Shown: piece by piece, positions 1-11,499 of the stretch
How positions within the stretch are numbered: the first letter of the stretch is position 1
Layout: the number at the start of each line of letters is the position of its first letter
Assembly: GCA_911728455.2 (NCBI GenBank)
Contig: OU452239.1
Location: 5,368,384-5,432,383 of the forward strand
Direction: 5' to 3'
Length of the DNA stretch: 64,000 bases
Source: Marthasterias glacialis
Taxonomy: Eukaryota > Echinodermata > Asteroidea > Forcipulatida > Asteriidae
Translations under genes and position numbers: made by a program
Notes under the pieces: model-generated
The model's input: the letters and a program-made list of their open reading frames with translations, nothing else
The model's database searches: none
Told to the model about the DNA's origin: nothing

Positions 1-729
1 CATTATGTACCCACAAACTTCAGTTATTTTTAGTTCACCCAAAAACGAAAAATGTAAAATTAGTCTGGCCTTTTTAAAAGAAATTATAGTTGAGACTAAG
101 CACAAGGTTTATGACTGTTAAAGTTGGTATGATTACATAACACAACATATCTTTAAAAAAAATATGATAGTTCCTTAAAAGTTGAATACTTTATTGTTTG
201 TACTTAAACAAATCAATGAAAAGACCAGCAACATGAACACATGAACAAATTTCTAGCATCAACCATAAGAAGTTTGAACCATTAATATTTTTCCGCATTA
301 ATGTTTCATTAGTAGTCATTTACATGATGTCCATTCCACCACCAATGTAGAGTAAAAAGTTTGGACCTGTGGAAAAGTAACTAAACCTGGACAAATAAGA
401 ACCCAAGAGGGCTCCCTACCAATGACTTTTTAATCTTAATGTTTTTATGTAACTTTATGACTTTGTTACATAAACTAACAGAATACACATACACCAGTCA
501 TTTATCAGTTTACAGATGGTAAATTAAAAAGCTTACCACAGTAGATGTAATACAATTTGCTTATCAGGTCAGCTGAAAACAAAACAATTAAATTTTACTG
601 TCTGAAAGAAAAGACAAATGACTACAAAACACATGATCGGTATGATGGGTAGGTATACCAGTAAGTGCTGTATGACGTGAATACACGCAAATCTTTCCCC
701 CGCCTGGAAACTGAAGGCAAATAAAGATG

Positions 730-1220
730 CCATTATGTAATAATTGGAGCCAAGGTCGTCCGGACATTCCACTGCGGAGCATGCACAGACCACACACATG
801 CCATGTAACGCTTTGTTTCATCCAAGGACAAAAAATGGTGTTGAATATGTTGGTATTTTCTGGCTATTGACAGGTGGTTTTTGTGTAATCCCCGATTGCA
901 GACCTTTGGAGGATTACGAGCATCAAGAAGCTTCAACCATTGTTCATTCATTGTATAGTGGCTCAATGGAGGAAAGTCTGAGTGAGCCAGCAATCGAGCC
1001 ATGGTTCCTATGCCATAGGTAATGGCTGATGTTAAGCAATTCACAGTGCATGAATTTGACATTATCTCGGTTGAGAAACAAAACGAAAGATCTAATTAAG
1101 AGAATCTTTGTTCTCTTGGCATTGTAAAGACAGAATTTCTTTGAGCCTTAAGAAAAGAGGGGGACGGGACCACAAAAAAAAAAAAAAAAAGATTCCTGGC
1201 GGCAACTGGTTAAAAGAGAA
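730..1220 (+). repeat. Dispersed repeat R1, copy 1
   Basis: This stretch is clearly related to the reverse complement of 23610-24170, so it is a copy of an interspersed element. Shared landmarks in the same order are a GAGCATGCACAGA block, a block around TTGTGTAATC, the segment ending in TTCATTGTAT, GAGAATCTTTGTTCTCTTGG, and a final CAACTGGTTAA. A run of 18 A at about 1172-1189 sits where copy 2 has about 80 bases of other sequence, so this copy is internally altered. A 92-codon frame at 744-1022 lies in the same phase as the frame in copy 2. Substitutions show only a slight third-position excess by my count, so coding is not established. No terminal repeats or target-site duplications were seen. 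The family is not recognised. Confidence 0.75.
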
Positions 1221-1229
1221 TTTTAACAA

Positions 1230-3770
1230 TCTTAATAAAGCAAGCTCACCTTCATAAATATGTTACAGAACCACTATTCATTGCAAGCTGATCAACTCTC
1301 AGCAGACAGAAAACTAACTTAAGGACATACCTTCAGTAGTATAATCTACTCAAGTGGTATCACATTTCAAAATGGCTGAAAAGACTTGGAACAAACTTAC
1401 ATTACTCTAAGTCAAAACTTGTATCAGAAGAAAATACACACAACAACCTAGTGTATCTGTGCAGATAATACAGGTAGTGTAATCATTGTGAGAAAAGAAG
1501 TTTCAAACAGGAAAAATATTATACTTTAAAGAATCACTGCATAAAAAAAGAATATTTAAACTAATTAGCTGAGATTGAGATTTGATTTTACTACTGCTGC
1601 TCTTGTTACGTTTCATTCCTTCTGTATTTTATTTGATTTATTTGCAGGAGGAATCTCATGCTTAATGCATGTGTAGAAGTCTTGCTACAGGACAGTGGCG
1701 GCATGCCTTTACTTCTCGTCATGTAGGGTGTAATTGTTTTCATAATGAATAGGCGTTCAGCAGCGGCGCCATTTGATAATGTACTTCAGAAATGGGCAAA
1801 CAGGCTTGTTTTGATAACAGGTATTAATAATTGAACTTGTTTTTGCAGTTGCATGGCTGATCGGTTTCTATCAGGACTATCAGTCTTTTGGAAACCTCAG
1901 TTTGACTATGTCTGCTATTTTGAAGCAGTGTGTTTTGCCATAGGGCTACCACATCCAGGACAGTGCAGAAGCCATATCCAAAGTCATACCAGTGGAATCC
2001 CAAAGGCCCTAATGGCTTTTCCCTTGTAATGATCTTGAGACAGAAATTTGCACCTGCATTAATTCAAGGTTCTACTGTTTTTGAAATATTTTTTTGAAGG
2101 CTTATTTCCTGAAATCTCGCATAAGAAATATGAGCACTATCTTTGCATAGATGACTCTGCTGCAGGTGATTGTAATGACCATTTTACAGGATATATCAGA
2201 TGGTGAGATTCAGCATTGCAGTTCTGCCTACTGTTTACTTTGAAGTAGTTCAGAGCAATACAATCTAATGATAGTATTATCATCACTAAGTTAATACCAA
2301 CATGTTAAGATAGTTTAGACTTACATAACTGGGTGTACTCAAAATGATGCTAGTCCTTTGGTAGTTTTTGTTTTTGTTTTAAACTGGACAACTGAAATGA
2401 CCTCATATTTAAAAAATAAAAACCAACAAAACAATGCTAGATCTCAACACCAAAAATCATGTGTAGTCCGGGTATACACATGATCTCTGAATAATACTGC
2501 CTAGAGGAACGTACAGGAGGTAATGACCCTCTGTTGGTAACAAAAGATTTCATCATCAATCTTATGACTACAAGCAATATAATCAAGCATATAACTACAC
2601 CATAGTAATTATTATAGCTACACATACCCTGCATTGTATATTGCATCATGTCATTTGATTCTATGGTTATTATACAATCATTTAGTGGCAGGAATCATAA
2701 AAGCATGACCGTCCGCCAGGGAAACTGGCTCTGGTTTCACATGTCAGCTCACACAATAGCCTGCAGACTAAATGGTGAGACATAAGATGTAAAACGAGAC
2801 AGGTTACAGCATTCAAGAGATCACTGCACTGATTGTTCAACCACTGTTGATCAATACACTCAGGAAATGCATTCTCACTCACTCCAAAATGACTCATAAT
2901 ATTTAGCTCAAGAATTATCTAAAATGTAGACAATATTATTCATCATTAGCTCACATTCATGTCTTGCAGAAGAGTACAGTATTACTAAATACACCTACTG
3001 CTTGAATGAGCTGCATTACAGCACTGTAGGCATTGTGCTTCTCAAAGCCATTAGGGACAATGCTATCAAATGATGTCCTCTTATCTCAAAAAGGTGAAGG
3101 CAGTAAAACAGCAGCAGCATGCCTTATTTATGGACATTAGGAAGTAAATGTAGCTCATATCTCAAAGCCTCCATGAACATGTCTGAAGCTTGCCTTAGAT
3201 GCCTGAGGATGAACCTCACCTCTAGAGAACCAATGTCCCTTTTTTAGTCAGCAAATACATATCACCTCTTTTTTGGAAGTTTTTAATACATCACAGCAAG
3301 GAATGACTGTACAAACAAGACCAGACACTTGGATCTGGAAACTGTTTGTTGGATGACCTGTCATACCTTGCACCAGAGCCCTTCCATGAGTCTACAAATA
3401 TGTAGTCACCTATTTACAAGGTAACCACTAGCACAGTTTGGATTGGCTGTATCACACACCATGAGGGCCTTTTACATTGGGAAGATGGTTAACCTTGAGA
3501 TGTAGCTTTCCTGCCAGAGGGCCAACACTGCAAAGCAAGTCTACTGAACAGTAAACTGCATGCTGTTGCTTGGTTGGTCCTCAAATCAGGAAAGTTACAA
3601 TTACTGTAAGGTTCATCTACTTCAACAGTGAGATGGCTGACCTCCTCTAATCAGCATCCAAGAACATTAATTTATCACCAGCAAGAGAGCCAGTCACTGC
3701 AAAGCCACAGTAAGTCATCCTTGTTGCCTGCATGGTAGACCTCATCTTATAAATCCTATCTAGTGTCGCG
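1230..3770. other. No gene seen; one 10-bp hairpin and one YY1-like site
   Basis: AT-rich apparently unique DNA with only short frames in all phases. Within it, CGCCATTTG (1767-1775) matches the reverse of the YY1 core, in a locally CpG-bearing patch (about 1690-1830). The hairpin at 2456-2484 is listed separately. Confidence 0.5.
2456..2484. repeat. Perfect 10-bp inverted repeat (hairpin)
   Basis: ATCATGTGTA is followed after 9 bases by its exact reverse complement TACACATGAT. No T-run follows and no element boundary coincides, so there is no reason to call it a terminator. It is simply a strong dyad. Confidence 0.6.
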
Positions 3771-3772
3771 AC

Positions 3773-3784
3773 ACAAATTACCAG
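3773..3784. promoter_or_regulatory. 12-bp CpG palindrome GTGTCGCGACAC
   Basis: GTGTCGCGACAC is a perfect palindrome with a TCGCGA centre holding two CpGs, rare in this CpG-poor DNA. TCGCGA is the core of BANP-type CGCG elements (TCTCGCGAGA), but the flanking bases differ here. Function is an inference. A plain chance palindrome is possible. Confidence 0.25.
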
Positions 3785-4032
3785 TAAGCTAGAGACAGCA
3801 CAAGTTTAAGTTCCAGCACCTCAACCATGCAAAGTTTAATTTAACAAAGTCAGGCAAAAACCATGAGGGCTGATTTTCTTAATGCATTTAATTTGGAACT
3901 TTAGGAGAGCACTTAGGGTTACAAAACAATTTTTTTTACAAATAAGCACAGAAGGGGACTTCAGTGCCCACTACCATGGAGAATGCCATAAAACAGGAAA
4001 AGGTGCAACAGAGTGAAAACAAAATAATGTGA

Positions 4033-4362
4033 TTAAGGAAAAACGATGACAACAAAACTAGTATAATACAAGTAACCAGAGTAGTACAAGGCCTTAAGAA
4101 GCTTGTGCGCCCTGGAACAGAAGGCCTTGGTCCCTGATGTTGTAGGGCAACCAAAAGTGGCGTCTGAAAGACTGTTCCCCACTGGAATGTTTGCGGGCAT
4201 GAAGGAGCAGTCATGTTGGGCCCATTCTCCGTCTTGCCAGTAAGCCCCTGCACAGGGCACTTGGCCTGGTTTGTAACAACAACCCTTGCTTTTCTTGTGT
4301 ATGAGTTCACCACACCTCATGACAGCAGGGAAAAAACCCTTCGCAGATAGATCGACACCCAT
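4033..4362 (-). CDS. Unrecognised 109-codon frame, Cys-rich; probably not a gene
   Basis: The reverse strand holds a 109-codon frame whose first half is cysteine-rich (CGELIHKKSKGCC, then CAGAYWQDGEWAQHDC). Local GC is higher than the flanks. The C-x-G-x-Y-x-D-G-x-W spacing is faintly like the start of a von Willebrand factor C repeat, but the later cysteines do not follow that pattern and the C-terminal third is low-complexity hydrophobic. A second overlapping frame (3936-4313, 125 codons) is also open, which argues for chance. No convincing splice sites or homologue are known to me. It could be an exon remnant, a repeat fragment or noise. Confidence 0.1.
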   Translation of the reverse strand: MGVDLSAKGFFPAVMRCGELIHKKSKGCCYKPGQVPCAGAYWQDGEWAQHDCSFMPANIPVGNSLSDATFGCPTTSGTKAFCSRAHKLLKALYYSGYLYYTSFVVIVFP

Positions 4363-4369
4363 CTCAAAA

Positions 4370-6740
4370 GTTATAGTTAGTTAATTTGATTACTTTAAAA
4401 CCATAATTCTCATATTATTTAGTACACTATATTGGACCTTCATGGGATGTGCACTACCTACAGTTACAATATATACATCTGAAGTGTTAAGTTTACAGTA
4501 AATTTCTAAATATAAACCGTGTAATGTATCCTCACTTGAACTACACCATAGTTCAACATCTAAAATACAGGAAACCTCGCTGGCTATCAGTACCCAACTT
4601 GGGAAGCACTGAAAGGTGTGTACCTATCATAGGCCTTACCATCTACTGCTGAAACAAATTAGTGACTGACTACATTATAGGACCTTTGACACAGGCGCAT
4701 TTTCTGGATTCTAAAGACAAGAAACCTTGGTTATAGTTTGGCATGTGCAGTGTGAAGTGTGTTCATGGTGACAGACAACTGGTGCCTGTGATGTGACAAA
4801 GAAGGCCTGTTTCTTTGTATCGTGTGAAGAAGGCCTCAATACTATCCAGTGATATCACAGATTTCAATTTCATTCTGGAATTTCAATATCATAATTGGGC
4901 TGGGTTTATTCTAGTGTGTTTTCATACTCCGACACCTGCACATGTGGATTATACTCCAACACCTTATATGACTAAGATTTATAATCAGGACAATCATGGT
5001 ATGAGTTTGATCAGGCAGATGGACATGACTCATCCAAAGGCTTCAAACTAGTTACAGGTCTTACTACCAGTCTTAAGCTGGGAGTGACGCCAGTAACAGA
5101 GCCACGGTGTCTCTCCCTTCGTCTGATACACTAAGTGTAGGTGATCACCCAGGTGTGCAATTAACCACAAAGGTAACATGCTTTATGCAAATGGAAAATG
5201 GTGATTACAACTCATGCACGAAAGTCTCCTTGCTTGAAGTAAAGAGTCACACCTCCTGCTGTGCTCAACCAGCAGACATAATACTCAGCTATGACTGTAC
5301 CAACTGGCCACCATGCCTTCAATAAGAATACACATTAAACACACCTGATGAATCCAGCAAATAAAACACAATCAAATGTAAGCCGCATTTCATGCATTGC
5401 AGGTGTCCCAATCCCACTATAGTCAATAGTACATTTATGTGATCAACGGTGAAAAACAAATGAATAGTTCTCATTGCTGGTCCCATGCTGCCAGTGTGTA
5501 ATTCAGTTGATATGGGGCATTCAGGTGTTGTCAGAAGCTGAAAGTAGAGCTCAATCGATTCAAAGAAAGAGACATTAATACTTGAGTCTCTCATACACAG
5601 TCAATCATCATTCTAATCTTAGAGTCAAATTCTGCTGATGAGAAATTCCTACTTTACAAGAATGACTGAATCAAGATGTACCAGAAACCAAGATGAGGTT
5701 AGAAATTAGGAACTACTTAAGCTCTTTGATGCTAACATAATAGGGTAAAAAGGTAGCATCTCTTGAATTATTAAGCAACTTCTTTACGGTCATCACTTCT
5801 AGACATTGGGTTTGACCATATCACCTTATTACGTGTTCAACAGTTGTTACTATTATAACAACTGTGTTGTCAATAACATATGGCATTTTATTCTACTCCA
5901 ATACTTCAAAGGATGATATAAAGGACCCATGCAAAAGAGAATCTAAGAAAAAGTAGGTGGCAGCAGACATAACAGATTATCTTCAATTGTTTACTTTGCT
6001 ACAAGTGGCACAAATCAAGTGAAAAAAAACCCCAGTGAGCATGAAAGGTACACATAGGAAAAAAAAACCTATTTAACCATTACTGCTGCAAAAGTCTTTT
6101 AGTCCTTCCATAGTATCTTTGTAAAAGAGTATAAGGAAGTTCATTTAAAAGGATGATAACTTAGTTGAATAAACTTTCTAATGTTACAAAAAAAGTTAAC
6201 CATCTTCATGTTACTCAACATTGAGTTCCTCTTTGTGATCTCACAATACAGCGCCCTCCATTGACAACAAGATGCAAAACCCTGGGCATACCCTTCAGCA
6301 TCATGACACAATCAGTAACTTTTCTCCTCTCCCATTTACTAGTAAAGATATATAAACATCTGCAAAGCTATCAGTTGTATTGTTAGCTCATTAGAAGACC
6401 GACATTGGTAAAAAGTAATGTACAATTAGCACCAATCACTCAAAATATTTGGAGATTTTAGAAAAACAGATGACTGGATGATTAAATGAAATCTACCGAG
6501 AGGAAAAATCATCACCTGTTTCGATAAAATCTTGAAAAAAAAAATAAAAAAATTAAAACAGGTCTTGAACCAAAGAGTTCTGAAACTCAATGTTGTACCT
6601 TCTCTCTAACAATACAAAGTTATAAATAATGAGTTACTGCTGTTATTTATTTGCTGTTTTTTTTTTACATTGACAGCCTCCTCAGTTAGCTTAATGCCAA
6701 TCCTTCAGGCCCTTGTTAATTTAGCTTACTTTTTCTTTGG
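4370..6740. other. No gene seen
   Basis: AT-rich sequence with short unrelated frames. An octamer-type ATGCAAAT (5184-5191) and a CTCF-like GCGCCCTCC (about 6251) are present but isolated. Homopolymer A and T runs occur around 6060, 6535 and 6657. No repeat structure was recognised. Confidence 0.5.
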
Positions 6741-6748
6741 GTTTAAGA

Positions 6749-6768
6749 GGGGTGGTGGGAAGGGGGGG
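6749..6768 (+). promoter_or_regulatory. G-quadruplex-forming motif
   Basis: Four G-tracts with very short loops (GGGG, TGGT, GGG, AA, then a run of seven G) satisfy the usual G3+N1-7 pattern on the plus strand. It lies in otherwise AT-rich DNA about 0.7 kb upstream of SINE copy A. A biological role is not shown by the sequence. Confidence 0.5.
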
Positions 6769-7484
6769 TGCATCTGCGTAGGCGAGTGTGTACCTTGATC
6801 TACTTGAATTCCTTCAGACACATGTGGCAGTGGGAATGAGAAGCAAGTGATATTGTACTATATTGTGACAGTGTGGCTATTATTGGGTGCATGGGGCCAC
6901 TCCAGGCAGCTGCGGGCCATGTCAGCATGGCGTCAGGCTGACATAACCTATCACCACATTCATCAGTTTGACCAGTCTACATCTTAAGACTCTACCATGT
7001 CACGCCACCACTCATCATTATCTTCATCATTACTCCCTAGTCTGTCTGCAAACAATACATACGCCACTTTCTGCTTTTAAGGAGCAGTCTCTATTCAATT
7101 ACCGGCAGCTAAAAACTCAACTTAACACATAAATGCCTCTAAAAATAGCACAAAGTTTCCAAATTGGCTCAATTTATTTAAGAATAAGTTCTGAAAACGA
7201 TACAATAAAACTGTACATTTCGTCTACAGAGAAAAAGCACTCAGTTAGAGGGAAAACAAACCGCTTGGAATATTTCAAAGCACTCACTGATCTATGTTTC
7301 ATAAAAACAGATTGACATATTGTTTAAAAGATGAGATACATTTAGTTCGTATACATTTTTACCTGAAGCAAAGAAATTGCCAGCCAGTTTGTTATAAAAT
7401 GCAACAAGTATATAGTGGGACACTTATAAAAACTATTAACATCTATTAAAATGGCTGCAGTACCCGTTTCCAGTAGGATTCAAA

Positions 7485-7672
7485 CTGCCTCTAGCTACCG
7501 GGCAGTCTCGGTAGTCTAGTTGGTAAGACATCTGCTCTGGAATGACGGGGGTCGTAGGTTCGAATCCCACCCGAGGATTTTGCCTGTGGATTTTGTTCAC
7601 AGGACTCAGGAAAGCACTGAGTATACAGTGCTCAACGCACATCGGTGTATGGGCAAAAAAACCCACAAATAA
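7485..7672 (+). mobile_element. tRNA-derived SINE, copy A (full-length type)
   Basis: The 188-bp element has an RNA polymerase III promoter: A-box TAGTCTAGTTGG (7512-7523) and B-box GGTTCGAATCC (7557-7567). The head can fold in part like a tRNA: CTCGG pairs with CCGAG, GTCT pairs with AGAC in a D-arm, and the T-arm is 4 of 5 paired. The anticodon stem has decayed, so it is not a working tRNA gene. A tRNA-unrelated body follows and ends in an A-rich tail. A copy of the same length lies in reverse at 35805-35991, sharing the leading CTGCCTCTAGCTAC and the whole tail, roughly 85% identical by eye. Diverged heads occur near 32911. Movement would have depended on a LINE partner (known for SINEs, not visible here). 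Confidence 0.85.
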
Positions 7673-7679
7673 TGTTGTA

Positions 7680-10450
7680 AAAACTAGTTACCAATACACA
7701 CTAATCCATTGCCCAATAAAAACGCTTGGTGGCAACACCTTAGTTGCCATTACCGTGGTATAACCGGAGCTCAAACTCTTAATGTACACATTACCAAAGT
7801 CAAGGTATGCATGCATGTGGTCAAGTAGCATGCATTGAGTTTTGAGAATACACACGACAGTATGAGCAATGTACCAGCACAGTCATGCCACACTTTAATG
7901 CTGTCACAAGCATCTTCCTTGGAAACAAATTGCTTTACAAATCTTTTGTTTTAACATGTGAAGCCAACCACAGTAACAAACCACAGTAGTCAACCACAGT
8001 AGTCAACCATATCTCTTGTGTTATTCTATTTACACAGCAAAAGAAAAAAATCTGTCTTTTTTCCTTTGAAAAATCATCACATAATGAAAATACACACCTT
8101 TTCAAAACTTCTAAAAAACCCAGGTACACTATTGATGATTTGGTTTTTACAAAAAAACAATTAATTGATTTAAGTTGATAGTGGCATGAAGGATGCTTGG
8201 AAAATCAATATAAATAGCTACCACTTAAATGAAGTCTGGAAAAAAAATCTTTGTGTGTGTTTTCAACTGAAATAATCATATTTTATAAATTAAAAAAATA
8301 TAAGAAAGCTTTGAAAATTGTGTGTTGCGTGTGTTTTTTGTATTTGTTCAGAGAGGAGACTGTCCTGGGCCAATGATGGTAGTGTTCAGTGAAATTTTGG
8401 TAGTGTAGACTTGTCTTCAGTGCTATCCCTATATGTTAACACAAAGTGTTGCACAAGCAGTATTAAGACATTGAGTCTTGATGATCTTCATATCATGGTT
8501 TCTTTCATCTTTATCTTTGGTGTGTTTATAAAAGTTTCATAAAGACATACTGGCTTTAATGTACACATGTCAAACAAATGTACTCTGTCTATCAAACTAA
8601 CTGTGCATGAAGGAATAAGGTGAATTTATAGGTGTTGTTAGGACTCCTAAATTTACTGTTCATCAGTTGACGATCTCAAACAAATCTGAAAGTGAATTAC
8701 ATTTGATTTCTGACTATGTTTTCTTCCCCATTGATCATTTTCTTGATTGCAATGTTTCCTTTGGCGTATCGCATACCCTAGTGCTAAGCGCCCCTCATCA
8801 CAATGCATTAGCGTAGATTTATGTGAAGCCAGCTGAATTCATCAACAAATGCTGATGAGAGTTGATACGGAGGAAGTCAGGCACTTAAGTACTCCATGAA
8901 AATAATGGCAGACCTAAAGACCAGGGAATCAAAAAGCACAAAACAAGCATATGAAATAACAACATCTCGATAAATAGAACTTGACATCCCATCATAGTAC
9001 AGTGAATGGAGTTCTAGCCTGGAACAGTGGATAAACAGGAGCCAGTTGTGTTGTATTTAAATTCTGACGGTAAGATGGCAAACTAATCTGCATGCAGACC
9101 TCGAGAATCAAAAACCTCAATATGGTCACTAACAGAGAAATTCATAATTGAAGAAATTGACAATCAGCCAGTATTGCCTAGATAAGTCAATGGCGGGGCA
9201 CTCCAACCTTCTATTTCACCATGAATTGTCTTTTCATGCTAAATGTCACGTCAAAATATTGATAACTCCAACCCCAATATCAATCAGTTTGTTCAATATC
9301 CCTTCACAAAGTGTTGTAATAGATATATACACATGTTATATTAATCCAAGACAAGCTCAATAGCTATGAAAGTTCCCTCCTTCCTTATTAACAAAGAAAA
9401 CAAAGATCAATCAAAATCGATAATCAATGATTTAGGATTGTGTTCCAAATGGCCTGAGCCTAGTATTCTGTTACCCGTCCACATAAATTAATCCTGGAGT
9501 AGCTGTACAGCCAGTGAGTTCCCTCCTTCTTTATTGACAAAGCACACATGATATTGTGTGAATGGAAGTGCAGCTTGTAGGCAGCTTGCCTGCCATCTAG
9601 AATGCTAGAAGGATCACTGCCTTAATCCCAGTAAAGCTAGGTATTCATCCAGCAAGCCTTGCCTGCCAGCTGTCTACTACAGCCTCAAAACCCACACACA
9701 GTATGCAATCCAGACCAATGATTCATTGGTTCTAACTGCCTAAATCGCCTCAAAATGCCGCCAACAAATGCTCTGCACTGGACTATGTGTCCACTTCAAA
9801 ACTAGAATGCTTATTACACTTGACATGCAAATATCCCTTGTGAAACTAAGAACATGTATAAAAGGAGATACATGAAGATAAGTCTAGTGTCTCATCTTGT
9901 GAGCTGTCCAGCTCTCTATTGTACAGAGGAAGGTATTTGGATGGCTTTATACAATCATGGGCAATGCAGCAGGATGTTTGCAGGCCAAACGCCAGTGGGA
10001 AAACTCTCTGACTTCAACCGTTTTAAATGAGAAAAAAAAACGCATCAAGAAAAATATCACCAACATTGTTGGATGGTTCTGAGTGCGCTTAACTAATATG
10101 CACAGTACCACCATTGGACTCGCTAGATAATCTATGTGCGCACAAAGTTGGCTCTGTGTAGACAAGACAATAGTTTGTTGGAAGATTGAGGGAAGTCAAG
10201 TGATGACATGAGGGAAAATTCAGTGCAAATCGGCTAGCATCAACATTTTGGAGTGAAATAAACCAGTCTTTGTTACGATTGGAACTTAACAGGCATGTCA
10301 GAGGTATAGTGAGGTGGTAAGCAGTTGTGATTGATAATCACAGTGGGGTCTTCCCAAATCTGCTTGAAGGGCATGCCAAATTTCATATAAATAAAGAACG
10401 TAACAACCAAAATGAAAAAAAAAGAAACATCGTAAAGAATGTGCTGTTTT
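7680..10450. other. No gene seen
   Basis: AT-rich DNA. A small direct repeat of a CCACAGTAGTCAA-like unit occurs at about 7967-8010. No coding exon or larger repeat was recognised. Confidence 0.45.
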
Positions 10451-10455
10451 TCTTT

Positions 10456-10477
10456 TGTTTGTTTGTTTGTTTGTTTT
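10456..10477 (+). repeat. (GTTT)n microsatellite
   Basis: About five tandem GTTT units follow a T-rich stretch. It is a simple length-variable repeat with no other feature attached. Confidence 0.8.
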
Positions 10478-10757
10478 GGGGTGACTTTAAATTTCCCTAA
10501 ATGATCTTTGGACCTTTCTCCAGGGGAAACTGTGGACAGTCACTTATTCACGCTTAGATGAAACACTGCACCAACAAACATGAGTAGCTGTTTCATTCTT
10601 AAGCCAAATCGGAAACAAAATATTTTCAAAGTGTTCAGATAACTTTCTGGCTGATGGGGATTTCAGGTATAAACATAGATTGACTGAAATCAATAATTCA
10701 TATCTCAAATTACTAACCCAAAACTTTGTAGTTCCAAGTTAACTATGATATCCTTAA

Positions 10758-11225
10758 TTACAAATGAAGCTTGTAAACATCGTATTTGGTATTGAGGGCC
10801 ATCAAACTGGAAATAATGCCCTGGGACAATTTCACTATCTTTGAACGAACATTTGAATTCCGAACCAAGTACTTGTACATATAAGTCTTGTCTTGATGTA
10901 TCACTGTTTCAGCATGTAGGCCCATTAAACCAGTGTAAACTGTGTACCTCTTACAGCAAAACCCCCATCTGTTCTTCACCTGGGGATGCATGCTAATTAG
11001 GTTATAGTCAATGGGTTTTATTGGACGAGACGGCACTGCACAACACGCATGTATCTTTTTCGCAGCATCAAATAGGTGGTTTGTACGAATAAACCCATCC
11101 CCTCTTCTACCCAAAGTCTTCAGCATTAGCCTGAACAGTGCCCTCACTTGTTGACATTCAGAGCTTACTGAGTGATAAAACCAATTTTTCTTTTGAGGTA
11201 TACCATCTTTGTTTATTCTGTACAT
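10758..11225 (-). CDS. Unrecognised 155-codon frame; hypothetical
   Basis: This is the longest open frame in the window that is not made of repeat units. The product starts MYRINKDGIPQKKNWFYH and ends in KYDVYKLHL. It is basic, with a Lys/Arg-rich first third. No membrane segment or signal peptide is evident. A tail reading SQGIISSLMALNTKYDVYKL is loosely like the end of a glycosyltransferase family 29 small motif, but the expected upstream L-motif is absent, so that idea is not adopted. In AT-rich DNA of this length about one such frame is expected by chance. It lies just 5' of an AATAAA-bearing segment (11280-11345) on the other strand. It could be an exon, a transposon relic or noise. Confidence 0.15.
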   Translation of the reverse strand: MYRINKDGIPQKKNWFYHSVSSECQQVRALFRLMLKTLGRRGDGFIRTNHLFDAAKKIHACCAVPSRPIKPIDYNLISMHPQVKNRWGFCCKRYTVYTGLMGLHAETVIHQDKTYMYKYLVRNSNVRSKIVKLSQGIISSLMALNTKYDVYKLHL

Positions 11226-11499
11226 ATTGGCAGTGTAAATGTACAGAGCTGATGCTTCTAAGTTTCATGGCAATTTGAAACGTCTTGTACTTATCTTGTC
11301 TTGTATATCATTTGCTTTCATTTGTACATCAATAAATTTATCTTATCAAATGAATGTTTCCTTGCAATGAACATGAACCATGAAACCAATTATCCTCTAT
11401 GGATATACTGCCCTGAACAGAGGTGGATCTCTAGAATACTAAGCAGGTGTTAGATTTGCAAGACCCCTGGATCTGCCACCATCAAAATCAACTTGCTAA

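Noticed and set aside
3936-4313. 125-codon minus frame with a hydrophobic C-terminus as a membrane protein
   Set aside because: It overlaps another open frame, the hydrophobic part is simple AT-rich translation, and no start context or exon boundary supports it.
7500-7575. Genuine tRNA gene
   Set aside because: A- and B-boxes and partial stems are present, but the anticodon stem does not pair and the same body and tail recur in copy B, so it is a SINE.
10758-10860. Sialyltransferase-like (GT29) small motif
   Set aside because: The resemblance covers a few residues only and the required upstream motif is absent.
11280-11345. Separate 3' end of a second retroelement (CAATAAATTTATCTTATC)
   Set aside because: The string resembles LINE tails, but there is no coding sequence upstream on that strand to support it.
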